A DNA stretch of 64,000 nucleotides from Chlorobium phaeovibrioides (GTDB taxonomy: Bacteria > Bacteroidota > Chlorobiia > Chlorobiales > Chlorobiaceae). This document shows, in pieces, positions 44,991 through 54,306 of this stretch (position 1 is its first letter; each line of letters opens with the position of its first letter). Under the pieces are notes generated by a model. That model was not told the DNA's origin. It made no database searches and saw nothing but the letters and a program-made list of their open reading frames with translations. The stretch is taken from positions 1 to 64,000 of the forward strand of contig NZ_RXYK01000005.1 in assembly GCF_003968655.1 (NCBI RefSeq), written 5' to 3'. The position numbers were made by a program, and so were the translations under genes.

Positions 44991-46019
44991 ATGAGCCTTT
45001 TCAATACCCTGTTCCGCGATGTCGCCATTGACCTCGGAACGGCAAATACCCTTATATTCATACGCGATAAAGGTGTGGTTCTCAATGAGCCCTCAATAGT
45101 AGCCCGCGACCGCAACACAGGAAAAGTGGTTGCCATTGGCCAGGAGGCCCTGCTCATGCATGAAAAAACCCATCCCGGAATTGTCACCATCCGCCCTCTT
45201 GCCAGTGGCGTCATTGCTGATTATGAAGCAACTGAAGAGCTCATCAAGGGTCTCATTCTGAAAACAAAAAGTCAGTTCTCCCTCGGCATACGGCGCATGG
45301 TGATCGGCATTCCTTCTGGCATCACTGAGGTTGAAAAACGGGCTGTACGGGACTCGGCCGAGCATGTGGGGGCAAAAGAGGTCTACCTGGTGGCTGAGCC
45401 TATGGCGGCAGCTATCGGCATAGGACTGGATGTGAAGGAACCGATGGGAAACATGATTGTTGATATCGGCGGAGGAACAACGGAAATTGCTGTCATCTCG
45501 CTTGGCGGCATTGCATCGGGAGAGTCGCTCAGAGTTGCGGGAACTGATATCACCAGTGCAATCATACGGCATTTCCGCAAAGCCTACAACCTTGCCATTG
45601 GCGAACGGACTGCAGAGGATGTGAAAATAAAGATTGCTTCGGCCTACAAGCTTGACAAGGAGCTGACCATGACGGTGAGGGGAAGGAACCTCGTCACGGC
45701 ACTTCCTGAAGAGCGCGAAGTCAACTCCCCCACCATAAGGGAGGCAATTGCCACACCAATAAGCCAGATTATCGCCTCCATCAAGAAAAGTCTTGAGGTC
45801 ACAAAACCGGAACTCTCCTCCGACATTCTTGAAAGAGGTCTCTTTCTTGCTGGCGGCGGCGCACTCATCAAGGGGCTTGACAAAAAAATCAATGAAGAGA
45901 CCAACCTTGCGGTTCACATCAGCGAAGACCCGCTGACTGCAGTTGCCCGGGGAACGGGAGAGGTTCTTGAGAACCTTGAAAAGTACCGGCCGGTCCTGCT
46001 TTCAACAAAGCGGTACTGA
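44991..46019 (+). CDS. mreB: Rod-shape determining actin-like protein
   Basis: 342 residues, standard for MreB. The actin-fold phosphate loops are IDLGTANTLIFI and VDIGGGTTEIAVISLGG, and the adenosine-binding LAGGGALIKGL follows near the C-terminus. MreB filaments guide lateral peptidoglycan synthesis at the inner membrane. mreC, mreD and rodA do not follow; the next genes are on the opposite strand. ATG 44991 gives the expected N-terminal amphipathic segment MSLFNTLFRD. Confidence 0.95.
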   Translation: MSLFNTLFRDVAIDLGTANTLIFIRDKGVVLNEPSIVARDRNTGKVVAIGQEALLMHEKTHPGIVTIRPLASGVIADYEATEELIKGLILKTKSQFSLGIRRMVIGIPSGITEVEKRAVRDSAEHVGAKEVYLVAEPMAAAIGIGLDVKEPMGNMIVDIGGGTTEIAVISLGGIASGESLRVAGTDITSAIIRHFRKAYNLAIGERTAEDVKIKIASAYKLDKELTMTVRGRNLVTALPEEREVNSPTIREAIATPISQIIASIKKSLEVTKPELSSDILERGLFLAGGGALIKGLDKKINEETNLAVHISEDPLTAVARGTGEVLENLEKYRPVLLSTKRY

Positions 46020-46049
46020 GTACTGCTGCTCCGGCAGATACAGCGTCCC

Positions 46050-46092
46050 CATCAGCCTGAAGCATATGCTCTCCGGCTGATGAGGATTTTTT
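46050..46092 (+). terminator. Probable terminator after mreB
   Basis: CATCAGCC (46050-46057) and GGCTGATG (46075-46082) form an 8-bp stem with a 17-base loop, followed by AGGA and six T. It lies 31 bases after the mreB stop and before the convergent bshA end. Confidence 0.6.
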
Positions 46093-46096
46093 CTTC

Positions 46097-47227
46097 CTAT
46101 CCGAGGAGCCGCTCATAAAAGGCTTCGTACCGGTCAACCAGCCTTACCGTCTCAAACTGCTTTGCCTGCTGAACGCATGCCTCTGAACACTCCTGCCAGT
46201 GCTTTCCGTCAGCAAGCAGCAGCAGGGCTTTTTCCGTCATGGCCTCTCTGTCTCCCGGCGGGCAGAGATATCCGTGCCGCCCCTGTTCAATAAATTCCGG
46301 AAAGCCGCCGGCACTGGTAACAATCACCGGAACACCGCATGCCATGGCCTCAAGGGCTGCCAGTCCGAAAGATTCCGCATCGCTTGGCATCAGCATAAGA
46401 TCTGATACCGAAAGCAGTGGAACGATATCGTCGATTTTCCCCAAAAAATGCACTCTGTCTGCTATACCCAGACGGCGAACCTCTGTTTCTGCCTCACTTC
46501 GTTCAGGGCCGTCACCAACCATCAGCAAGGTGGCATCAAGCTGCTGCGTCAGTCGGTGGAACACGCTGACTATATCTGAAATCCGTTTCACCGGACGGAA
46601 GTTCGAAATGTGTATCACCGTTTTTCCCTTTCCCGGCACAAGCTGGCGAAGAATATCGGGGGCCGCTATCCGCCGGAAAACCTCCGTATCGACGAAATTG
46701 TGAATGACCTCTATCTCCTGCTTCGGGCTGAACATTTTCACAGTCTCATCCTTGAGATACTGCGACACCGCCGTCACTCCGTCCGACTTGTTGATGACAA
46801 GGCGAACCGCGTCGTGCATTCCCCTGTCGGCTCCCACAACGGTTATGTCGGTTCCGTGCAGTGTGGTTGCGAGACGAAAACAGTCGCGTTGGGGGCACTT
46901 GTCCTCCAGCATCTGGCGGGCAAGCATTGCACTCATGGCGTGGGGAATGGCGTAATGGGCATGAACGACATCGAGCTTTTCATAAAAAGCCACTTCCGCA
47001 ATTTTAGATGCAAGTGCAAGTGAGTGGAAGGGGCACTCAAAGAGCGGATAATGCATCGCCTCCACTTCATGGTAGTGGATGTTGGAGGAAAATGCACCCA
47101 GCCGGAACGGGGCCGACTGACTGAAAAAATGGACTGTATGTCCTTTAAGGGCAAGAGCCTTGCCCAGTTCTGTGGCAACAGCGCCGCTGCCTCCATAGGT
47201 ATGCTGGCACGAGATTCCAATCTTCAT
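46097..47227 (-). CDS. bshA: N-acetyl-alpha-D-glucosaminyl L-malate synthase (BshA)
   Basis: Start at ATG 47225-47227 (MKIGISCQHTYGGSG) with GAGG just upstream; 376 residues. The Gly-rich acceptor loop TYGGSGAVATELGKAL, HAHYAIPHAMSA and the EX7E motif in AESFGLAALEAMACGVPV are those of BshA within GT4. It joins GlcNAc from UDP-GlcNAc to L-malate, the first step to bacillithiol. N-methyl-bacillithiol is reported from green sulfur bacteria, which fits. The bshB and bshC genes are not in the window. It ends 78 bases from the convergent mreB. Confidence 0.88.
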   Translation of the reverse strand: MKIGISCQHTYGGSGAVATELGKALALKGHTVHFFSQSAPFRLGAFSSNIHYHEVEAMHYPLFECPFHSLALASKIAEVAFYEKLDVVHAHYAIPHAMSAMLARQMLEDKCPQRDCFRLATTLHGTDITVVGADRGMHDAVRLVINKSDGVTAVSQYLKDETVKMFSPKQEIEVIHNFVDTEVFRRIAAPDILRQLVPGKGKTVIHISNFRPVKRISDIVSVFHRLTQQLDATLLMVGDGPERSEAETEVRRLGIADRVHFLGKIDDIVPLLSVSDLMLMPSDAESFGLAALEAMACGVPVIVTSAGGFPEFIEQGRHGYLCPPGDREAMTEKALLLLADGKHWQECSEACVQQAKQFETVRLVDRYEAFYERLLG

Positions 47228-47297
47228 CTTCCTCGGGGTAAAAAATTTGATAACCATTTGCAATGGTCTGAAAATCAAAATAGTAAAAAAAATTCCT

Positions 47298-47308
47298 CCC
47301 CCCCCCCC
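47298..47308. repeat. Run of 11 C upstream of the CDF transporter gene
   Basis: Eleven consecutive C residues lie in the 160-base region between bshA and the divergent transporter gene, 80 bases before the latter's chosen ATG. Such runs are prone to slipped-strand length change and could alter promoter spacing; phase variation is only a possibility. Confidence 0.6.
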
Positions 47309-47387
47309 TCACCCCCAATGGGAGCTCCGAAACTGGAGCCGCCGGCAGATTATGATGGGTGAGGGAATAATAGTATTATGGGTCACC

Positions 47388-48767
47388 ATGGACGCAAACA
47401 AGAAAAAAAAGCGGGTCGCATTCAGTTCAGTTCTGGCCAGCGCATTGCTCACTGTCCTGAAACTGGTGGCCGGTCTTATGACGGGCAGTATCGGCATTCT
47501 TTCGGAAGCGGCACACTCGCTGCTTGATTTCGGGGCCGCCGCAATGACCTGGGTTGCCGTTGGTATGAGCAGCAAGCCTGCCGACCGCAAACACCATTAT
47601 GGCCATGCCAAAGTGGAAAGCATTACTGCCCTTGTTGAAACGGGGTTGCTCCTTCTGACAAGCGGCTGGATCATTTCCGCAGCAACAGAACGGCTGCTTG
47701 GAGGAGAGGCTGAAGTTGAGGTGACATGGTATGCCATAGCCGTCATGCTCACTTCCATCGTTGTCGACTTTTCAAGAGCCCGGGCACTCAGTAGAGTGGC
47801 AAAGGAAACCAACAGCACAGCCCTTGAGGCGGATGCGCTTCACTTCAGCTCCGATATTCTCAGTTCCGCGGTGGTTCTCATCGGGCTTTTCTTTGTCTCG
47901 AACGGCATATTCTGGGCTGATGCTGCCGCCGGTATCGTTGTGGCGGTTGTTGTGGCCCGGGCCGCATTCCAGTTAGGGAAAAAAACCATCGACATTCTGA
48001 CCGATGCTGCGCCTGTTGGCATTGCGGAACGGGCCGAAGAGCTTGCAAAAACGGTTCCCGGCGTCATAGGAATAAAAAAAATCCGTGTCAAGCCTACGGG
48101 TCCGCAGGTGTTCATTGAAATGAGCGTTGCCGTCAACAGAACGCTTTCGGTTGAAAAGGTCCGGGACATCTGTACGGCCATTGAAGAAAAAGTGCATGGT
48201 GCCTTCCCTGTGGCGGACATGACCATCCATACCCATCCAGTTGCCCTGACGGGAGAATCCATTGCTGAACGGGTGCATGTCATCGGCCTGAACCATGGGC
48301 TGCATGCCCATAACATTGCCACCAATTTCAACGACGGGGCACGCCATATTACCTTTGATGTTGAAGTTGACCAACGCCTGAAAATAAAAGAGGCGCATCA
48401 GGCGGTCACCCTCCTTGAAGATGAATTGCGGAGGGAGTTTGATGGCAACCCTGAAATCTGCATCCATCTCGACCCTCTCCGCTGTGAAGAACGGCGTACC
48501 ACCCCCCTGCCTGAAGATGAAGAGGCTGCATTGAGAAAAGTTATCGTTGATGCGGCAGCCACCATCCCGGCCATTGCCGATGTGCACGACATCACGATTC
48601 TGAAAACGGAAAAAGAGAAACGGTTCATCACCCTGCACTGTTCGTTTCAGGAAGATGTTCTCATGGAAGATGTCCATGAGCTGACAAGCCGTCTTGAGGG
48701 GGCTCTTTATCAGGCCATTCCTCTGGCCTGCAGGGTCATCATCCATGCCGAGCCTCTCGGAGGCTGA
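47388..48767 (+). CDS. Cation diffusion facilitator with extended cytoplasmic domain
   Basis: Start taken at ATG 47388 (MDANKKKKRVAF); 459 residues. Six transmembrane helices (about 15-210) carry the HxxxD zinc-site motifs AHSLLD and ALHFSSD. The cytoplasmic part is much longer than in typical CDF proteins (about 300 residues in all). It appears to hold three consecutive ferredoxin-like modules, ending near HTHPV, IHLDPL and IHAEPL. CDF proteins export Zn2+, Mn2+, Fe2+ or similar metals against protons across the inner membrane. The start is not certain; the frame stays open upstream through a poly-C run. Confidence 0.87.
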   Translation: MDANKKKKRVAFSSVLASALLTVLKLVAGLMTGSIGILSEAAHSLLDFGAAAMTWVAVGMSSKPADRKHHYGHAKVESITALVETGLLLLTSGWIISAATERLLGGEAEVEVTWYAIAVMLTSIVVDFSRARALSRVAKETNSTALEADALHFSSDILSSAVVLIGLFFVSNGIFWADAAAGIVVAVVVARAAFQLGKKTIDILTDAAPVGIAERAEELAKTVPGVIGIKKIRVKPTGPQVFIEMSVAVNRTLSVEKVRDICTAIEEKVHGAFPVADMTIHTHPVALTGESIAERVHVIGLNHGLHAHNIATNFNDGARHITFDVEVDQRLKIKEAHQAVTLLEDELRREFDGNPEICIHLDPLRCEERRTTPLPEDEEAALRKVIVDAAATIPAIADVHDITILKTEKEKRFITLHCSFQEDVLMEDVHELTSRLEGALYQAIPLACRVIIHAEPLGG

Positions 48768-48791
48768 AAACCGGGATGCATTTCCTCCCTC

Positions 48792-49772
48792 TCAACTCCC
48801 CTGAAATGCCGTGAGCGCAAGGTAGGATATGTAGGCTATGTAGACGGAGAGCAGAATAGCCCCTTCAAGACGGTTGATTTTCCCTGTTCCGGGGCCGCGA
48901 AAGCCGAACCCAAAGAAAAACAACGAGATTGTCAGAAGTCCCATCACGGGTATATCGCGGTCAATAACTTCAGGGTTGACAGGAAACGGATGGATGACTC
49001 CGGCAATACCTACCACAATCATCAGGTTGAACATATTGGAACCAAGAACATTGCCAAGCGCAATGTCGTGCTGGCCTTTTCGTGCTGCAATAATTGAGGT
49101 AACCAGCTCCGGCAGCGATGTGCCCACTGCCACAACAGTGAGGCCGATAACCAGATTGCTCACTCCAAGTATATCGGCAATGCCGACTGCGCCCCATACA
49201 AGCATTCGTGAGCTTGCAATAAGAAGAACCAGACCGCTGCCAACCAGCAGGAGCGACTTGCTGAGCGGCATGCAGTGTTCCTGAAGTTCCTGCTCAATCT
49301 CTTCGCTGAGAGCGTCCCGTTTTTTCCGCAACCCGACTACGAATGTCCACCCCAGCATGCTGCAGAAAAGGGTGAGGAGCACAAGAGCATCAATCATGGA
49401 GAGTTCTCCATCATAGAGCTGGAGCGCTGAAACAGCTGCAATGGCGGCAAGCAGGGGAAGTTCTTTTCGAAGAATGCCGGACTCGACCACAATCGGGCTG
49501 ATGAGTGCCGTGAGTCCCAGAACAAGCGCTATATTGGTGATGTTTGAACCATAGGCGTTGCCCAGAGCCAGATCGGGGTTCCCCTCAAGCGAGGCGAGAA
49601 CCGACACTGCAATTTCAGGAGCTGAAGTACCAAAGCCCACAACCAGCATACCGATGAGCAGAGACGGCATCCCGAAATGGTCGGCAAGCGCTGCTGATCC
49701 ATCGATGAACTTGTCGGCACTCCACATAAGAATGAAGAGTCCGCAGATGATTGCTACAGAAAAAAGAAGCAT
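48792..49772 (-). CDS. Na+/Ca2+ exchanger family protein (CaxA/YrbG type)
   Basis: 326 residues from ATG 49772; a TTG at 49820 is an alternative start. The two inverted alpha repeats are clear: GFGTSAPEIAVSVLASLEG with GNAYGSNITNIALV, and AVGTSLPELVTSIIAARKG with GNVLGSNMFNLMIV. About ten membrane helices. The family exchanges Ca2+ for Na+ or K+ across the inner membrane. A long charged loop (KKRDALSEEIEQELQEH) separates the halves. It is convergent with the CDF gene, 24 bases apart. Confidence 0.88.
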   Translation of the reverse strand: MLLFSVAIICGLFILMWSADKFIDGSAALADHFGMPSLLIGMLVVGFGTSAPEIAVSVLASLEGNPDLALGNAYGSNITNIALVLGLTALISPIVVESGILRKELPLLAAIAAVSALQLYDGELSMIDALVLLTLFCSMLGWTFVVGLRKKRDALSEEIEQELQEHCMPLSKSLLLVGSGLVLLIASSRMLVWGAVGIADILGVSNLVIGLTVVAVGTSLPELVTSIIAARKGQHDIALGNVLGSNMFNLMIVVGIAGVIHPFPVNPEVIDRDIPVMGLLTISLFFFGFGFRGPGTGKINRLEGAILLSVYIAYISYLALTAFQGS

Positions 49773-49864
49773 GGCGAGAGAGAGGGTAACGATGATTGAA
49801 AATTTGTTCGGGTGAAACAAGGTAGATGCATCTCAATTAAAAACCAACTTACAAAAGGACGACT

Positions 49865-50899
49865 ATGCAACACACCGTCTGTGTAACCGGCGCATCTGGC
49901 TATATTGCCGCCCATATCATTCAGAAACTGCTTGCAGCCGGTTGCCTCGTAAGGGGTACCGTCAGAAAAAGCCCGGACGCATATCCATTTCTTTCCAGTA
50001 TGCCGGGAGCCGGCACGCACCTTCAGCTCTTTACAGCCGACCTGCTCACCGAAGGTTCTTTCAACAAGGCCCTGCAGGGCTGCAGTACCGTGATGCATAC
50101 AGCCAGCCCCTATGTCATCAATGTCAAAAACCCGCAACGGGATCTGGTGGATCCGGCCATAAAAGGAACTCTGCAGGTGCTTGCCTCTGCAATGAAGACT
50201 CCCTCTGTCAGGAGAGTCGTCTTGACCTCATCGGTCGCTGCAATTACCGATGAGCCCGACAGCTCAAGGGTTATAAATGAAGAGGATTGGAACACCCGGT
50301 CCTCCCTCAAGAGAAATCCCTACCATTTCGCCAAAACAATGGCAGAACGGGCTGCATGGGAGTTCATGGAAAAGGAAAAGCCGGGGTTCAGCCTTGTGTG
50401 CATCAACCCCTCGATGGTGACGGGCCCGTCCCTTGGCCCCGGCCTCAATACAACCAACGGCATGATCCGCGATATCATGAGCGGAGTCTATCCCGGCATC
50501 ATGGACCTCAACTGGGGGTTTGTTGATGTTCGCGATACGGCCGAAGCCCATATTCTTGCCATGCAGACCCCTGAAGCTTCCGGGCGCTATATCTGTTCCG
50601 CAAAAGAGCTGCACATGCGCGACCTTGTCCATCTGCTCCGTTCTTCGGGATTCAGCAGCTACCCGCTCCCGAAACTTGATTTGTCGGGGCGTGCGGGAAC
50701 GGCAGTGATGAGGGTACTTTCATGGACACAGCCGAAAAACACGGGGACATTCATCCGGACCCATATAGGGCGCAGCGTGCATTACAGCAATGCTAAAATT
50801 CAGCAGGAACTGGGGTTGACCTTCAAGCCGGTCGAAGAGAGTATTGTTGAGGCGGCCGAAGACCTGATACGGCATGCTCATCTCCCCAAGAAGAACTGA
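49865..50899 (+). CDS. NAD(P)-dependent reductase of the extended SDR family (DFR-like)
   Basis: 344 residues. The cofactor loop VTGASGYIAAHII, the segment RGTVRKSPD (Arg suggests NADPH preference), VLTSSVAAI and the catalytic YHFAK (YxxxK) match dihydroflavonol-4-reductase and aldehyde-reductase-like SDR proteins. These reduce a carbonyl group on diverse small molecules. ATG 49865 follows a GGACG that is a weak ribosome site. The substrate is unknown and neighbours give no hint; it converges on the GT2 gene 6 bases away. Confidence 0.82.
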   Translation: MQHTVCVTGASGYIAAHIIQKLLAAGCLVRGTVRKSPDAYPFLSSMPGAGTHLQLFTADLLTEGSFNKALQGCSTVMHTASPYVINVKNPQRDLVDPAIKGTLQVLASAMKTPSVRRVVLTSSVAAITDEPDSSRVINEEDWNTRSSLKRNPYHFAKTMAERAAWEFMEKEKPGFSLVCINPSMVTGPSLGPGLNTTNGMIRDIMSGVYPGIMDLNWGFVDVRDTAEAHILAMQTPEASGRYICSAKELHMRDLVHLLRSSGFSSYPLPKLDLSGRAGTAVMRVLSWTQPKNTGTFIRTHIGRSVHYSNAKIQQELGLTFKPVEESIVEAAEDLIRHAHLPKKN

Positions 50900-50905
50900 G
50901 ATGCC

Positions 50906-51931
50906 TCAGCGGCGGAGCAGCTGAAAGAATGGCATGCGGGAAAAAATGGCATGTTCCCCGACTGTTCTCATGGACTGAACACGGCGCCGTTTTCGGAGCG
51001 TTTCCGGGATGAGAAGCATCGCCTCCCCCATTGCCCTGAAAACGGAGCCGGCTTTCCTGAGCCCCCCGGGGTAACGGGTGAGATAATAGGCGGCAGCGGC
51101 CAGTTCCATAAAAAAACGAAGCAGGAGAATTCCCGGCAGTGCCGCGCCTCCCCGATTTTTCAGGAGCATCAGCAGGTTGTTGCGATGGTTGAAAAACACT
51201 TTTTCAGGAGAGCCCTCACCAAGCGATGCACCGCCCTCATGCAGCACTACTGAATCGGGGGCAGAGCGGACCTTGTACCCTGCAAGCTGGAGCCGCCAGG
51301 CCAAATCAATCTCTTCCATGTGCATGAAAAAGTCCTCGTCAAAACCGCCAACTTCCACCACAGCCGAGCGACGGACAAACATTGCGGCTCCCGATGCCCA
51401 GAAAATATCCCGTGGCTCGTCATATTGGCCGCGGTCGGTTTCAGCCCCGGTCATTGTCCGTCCAAGACAGTAGGGATAGCCAAGACGGTCCAGCATACCT
51501 CCAGCAGCACCGGCATAGTCAAACATCCGTTTTGGCCCGGCCACTCGTTTGGTGGAAAGAATTTTTGGCTGCAGTGCGGCAACGGACGGGTCGGCAAGTG
51601 CCGCTTCAACCAGAGGATGGAGCCAGTTGGGCCGGGGAAGCGTGTCGTCGTTCAGCAATACTGCAAAGTCTGCCGTAGCGTGCCTCAGCCCTTCATTGCA
51701 GCCCCCGGCATACCCCCTGTTTTCGGGAAGCCTGAAAAGGGATGCATTGGGATAGTCATCAATAAGGGGAGCCAGGCCGGGAAGGCTCCCGCCATTGTCA
51801 ACAACAATAATGTGCATTGACGGGTAGCCGGTGTCACGAAGCGCCTTCAGACAGCGTTCCAGCATGTCGCGCCTTAGATAGTGGGGAATGATGATGTCGA
51901 CGGTCGGCAAACCGGCAGCGGTTTTTTCCAT
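50906..51931 (-). CDS. GT2-family glycosyltransferase
   Basis: Start set at ATG 51929-51931 (MEKTAAGLPTVDIIIPHY), 341 residues, preceded by GGGGGG; a longer frame would overlap trpA. The GT-A core has VDIIIPHYLRRDML, NRGYAGGCNEGLR, the DxD-type LLNDDTLP and FFMHMEEIDLAWRLQLAGY typical of rhamnosyltransferase-like GT2 enzymes. The C-terminal 100 residues contain a hydrophobic stretch that may touch the membrane. It lies 17 bases after trpA. Its acceptor is unknown. Confidence 0.85.
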   Translation of the reverse strand: MEKTAAGLPTVDIIIPHYLRRDMLERCLKALRDTGYPSMHIIVVDNGGSLPGLAPLIDDYPNASLFRLPENRGYAGGCNEGLRHATADFAVLLNDDTLPRPNWLHPLVEAALADPSVAALQPKILSTKRVAGPKRMFDYAGAAGGMLDRLGYPYCLGRTMTGAETDRGQYDEPRDIFWASGAAMFVRRSAVVEVGGFDEDFFMHMEEIDLAWRLQLAGYKVRSAPDSVVLHEGGASLGEGSPEKVFFNHRNNLLMLLKNRGGAALPGILLLRFFMELAAAAYYLTRYPGGLRKAGSVFRAMGEAMLLIPETLRKRRRVQSMRTVGEHAIFSRMPFFQLLRR

Positions 51932-51948
51932 TGAAATGCCAGCCCCCC

Positions 51949-52752
51949 TCAGCGCAATGTGCGCCAGAACTCTCCGGCAAGACGGGCGGCCTCCTGAGGC
52001 GTTCCGGCCGAAGCAATGTTCTGCAAGAGTGCGGTTCCAACAACTGCTCCATCGGCAAACCTCCACATATGCTCTACCCTTTCGCGGTCTTTGATGCCGA
52101 ACCCGACTACAAATTTCTTTTTCGTGTGCCGGCGAACCCGTTTCAGGTATTCATCAACAGAAGCTTCAGTGTCGCCTTCCGACAGCTTGGCGGTTCCTGT
52201 TGTGGCGTTGACTGCCAGACAGTAGGAAAAATCAGTGGACATGCCATCAATCATTTCGATTCGTTCCGGTGGGGTGACGGGTGAAATCAGGAACACCACC
52301 GTCATACTGAACGCTTTGGCCCGTTCCAGGAACTCACCGGCCTCTTCGGGGGGAAGGTCGGGCAGAAGCAGTCCGTCAACACCCGCTTCGGTGGCATCGG
52401 TGAGAAAACAGTCCCCGCCATAGGCAATCAGCGGGTTGCAGTACCCCATCAGAAGAATGGGAACGGTTATTTTCCTGCACCCCTCTCCCCTGCGTGCCCG
52501 GCCAACAATATCAAGCAGCCGGTGAAGACTCACCCCGTTGGCTATCGACCTGTGGGCCGCCTCCTGTATCACCGGCCCGTCGCCGACCGGATCAGAAAAC
52601 GGGATGCCCAGCTCGATGATGTCCGCCCCGCTCTCCTGAAGTGCTTCAAGCACCGGAAGCGTTGCACCCGCAACGGGGAACTCAGGCATATAATAGGCAA
52701 GCAGAAGCTTTTTATCCTGACGGAGCAGTGCGGTAATTCTGTTTTCGGTCAT
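51949..52752 (-). CDS. trpA: Tryptophan synthase alpha chain
   Basis: 267 residues. Catalytic and substrate motifs: LLAYYMPEFPV, IELGIPFSDPVGDGPVIQEA (catalytic Asp), the loop LLPDLPPEEAGEF and VGFGIKDRERVEHM (phosphate binding). It cleaves indole-3-glycerol phosphate to indole and glyceraldehyde 3-phosphate, passing indole to TrpB. The partner trpB starts at 63895 on the other strand, about 11 kb away, so the subunits are not co-transcribed. It follows a CPBP protease gene by 13 bases. Confidence 0.95.
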   Translation of the reverse strand: MTENRITALLRQDKKLLLAYYMPEFPVAGATLPVLEALQESGADIIELGIPFSDPVGDGPVIQEAAHRSIANGVSLHRLLDIVGRARRGEGCRKITVPILLMGYCNPLIAYGGDCFLTDATEAGVDGLLLPDLPPEEAGEFLERAKAFSMTVVFLISPVTPPERIEMIDGMSTDFSYCLAVNATTGTAKLSEGDTEASVDEYLKRVRRHTKKKFVVGFGIKDRERVEHMWRFADGAVVGTALLQNIASAGTPQEAARLAGEFWRTLR

Positions 52753-52765
52753 GAGTGGAGCTCGG

Positions 52766-53458
52766 TCAGGGATTAAAGAGAAGTTGCGGAATTACAAAAA
52801 TGTCAAGGACCATGGCGACCATGGTTATCATATGGACAATAACGCTTCCCCATACATTTCGGGTTTTAAGGACAAGGTAGCCACCAAGCACACCAATGGG
52901 AACAGCCATCATGGCCATGAGCGCCCGTTCCCTCATGCCAACCGGCGCAACGGCAAAATGGTTCAGCGCATAGAGGATGGTGGTCAACAGGACGGTGAGA
53001 TGGGGGTTGACGCCTTTTTCAATCAGCGATGAAAACATCACCCCGCGCCAGAGAAACTCTTCGGCAAGAATAAGAATCGGGAAAAGATAGAGCAGTGAAC
53101 GGTGCACGAGAAGCCTCTCCATCTCCACCATCGGTGCTCCGCCGCTTTTGTAGTAAAGGATGGTATTGGTTATGTCCATAATGAAGAGCACGGCTCCGGC
53201 AAGGGTTCCCCAGTAAAGGGAGCGGCCCGCATTGCCGCCCGCCAGCCATATCTCTTGACGGCCTGTACCGGTTCTGCCGAGAAACAGCACCAGACCCAAT
53301 GAGCCTGCCACATACACAAACAGTGCCGGCCACTCAAGCCATGGAGTGAAATGGCCCGCAAGGCCCGTAAGCCATATCAGCCCCACAAGTGCGAAGGAGA
53401 GTGAGAAACGCAGAGCCAATGAAGAGGATGGCGGAGGAGAAAGCGTGGGAGAATTCAT
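52766..53458 (-). CDS. CPBP-family intramembrane metalloprotease
   Basis: 230 residues with about six to seven hydrophobic segments. The active-site EExxxR motif is in LAEEFLWRGVMF and a histidine ligand in LYALNHFAV, as in CAAX prenyl protease-related (CPBP/Abi) membrane proteins. Functions in bacteria include peptide maturation and bacteriocin self-immunity; none can be assigned here. It sits directly upstream of trpA on the same strand, which may be chance. Confidence 0.85.
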   Translation of the reverse strand: MNSPTLSPPPSSSLALRFSLSFALVGLIWLTGLAGHFTPWLEWPALFVYVAGSLGLVLFLGRTGTGRQEIWLAGGNAGRSLYWGTLAGAVLFIMDITNTILYYKSGGAPMVEMERLLVHRSLLYLFPILILAEEFLWRGVMFSSLIEKGVNPHLTVLLTTILYALNHFAVAPVGMRERALMAMMAVPIGVLGGYLVLKTRNVWGSVIVHMITMVAMVLDIFVIPQLLFNP

Positions 53459-53519
53459 AAGAAGGGGCGGTTTACTTCCTGACGAAACTATCCAATAAGG
53501 CGACTATGTGACTATGACA

Positions 53520-54203
53520 TCAATGAATATACTGTGGACGGACATTATAGTCAATCGGGTCACGAACCCCCACAAGTTCAAAAGCCCTGAGACGGCGGGC
53601 ACAGCTGTCGCATACACCGCAGGCTTTTCCTTCACTTTTATAACACGACCAGCTGTAATGGAACGGTGCGTCGAGCTCCATCCCTTTTTCAACAATACCG
53701 GCCTTCTGCATGGCAATCAGCGGGGTCAGGATTTCTATTCCGGTTTCGGGTTTTGTGCCCAGCTCAATAACTTTGTTGAAGGCGTCGTAAAACACTTTCC
53801 GGCAGTCGGGATAGCCGGAAGAGTCCTCCTCAACCGCGCCGATGTAAAGCTTCTGTGCACCGATAACCTCCGCCCAGCTGACAGCCATGGAGAGAAAACA
53901 TGCATTACGGAAGGGGACATAGCTTGTCGGGATGGCGGTGCCCTGTAGGTCGGCTCCGCTGACAGCCATGGTGTGGTCCGTCAGTGAGGAGCCGCCTATG
54001 GTTCCGAGAAAATCGGCATTGACTTCAAGCAGTTCCCCGATACCGTAATGGCCGGCGATGCTCCGGAACGATTCCAGCTCCCGCTGCCAGGTCCGCTGGC
54101 CATAGTTGACATGCATGGCGGCAAGCTGAAGCCCCTCATTATGGGCTATGGCGGTGGTGACAAGGCTGTCCATCCCTCCGCTGAGAAGTACTACTGCTTT
54201 CAT
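53520..54203 (-). CDS. queC: 7-cyano-7-deazaguanine synthase
   Basis: 227 residues. The ATP-pyrophosphatase loop is [11 protein letters not shown], and the zinc cysteines are in [17 protein letters not shown]. QueC converts 7-carboxy-7-deazaguanine with ammonia and ATP to preQ0, a precursor of queuosine. queA in the same window acts later in that pathway, although not in the same operon. The start ATG 54203 follows the groEL terminator by about 50 bases, so it is probably transcribed on its own. Confidence 0.95.
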   Translation of the reverse strand: MKAVVLLSGGMDSLVTTAIAHNEGLQLAAMHVNYGQRTWQRELESFRSIAGHYGIGELLEVNADFLGTIGGSSLTDHTMAVSGADLQGTAIPTSYVPFRNACFLSMAVSWAEVIGAQKLYIGAVEEDSSGYPDCRKVFYDAFNKVIELGTKPETGIEILTPLIAMQKAGIVEKGMELDAPFHYSWSCYKSEGKACGVCDSCARRLRAFELVGVRDPIDYNVRPQYIH

Positions 54204-54251
54204 ATGCTGCTGAAAACTGAATTGGTCAAGGATTTACGGAATGAAAATAAC

Positions 54252-54279
54252 AAAAAAAAGGCCAGCCCGAAGGCTGGCC
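54252..54279 (-). terminator. Intrinsic terminator after groEL
   Basis: On the minus strand GGCCAGCC, loop TTCG and GGCTGGCC are followed by eight T. It lies 28 bases beyond the groEL stop and is a textbook rho-independent terminator. Confidence 0.95.
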
Positions 54280-54306
54280 TGTAAGAGAACAATGGGAAAA
54301 GCGGGA

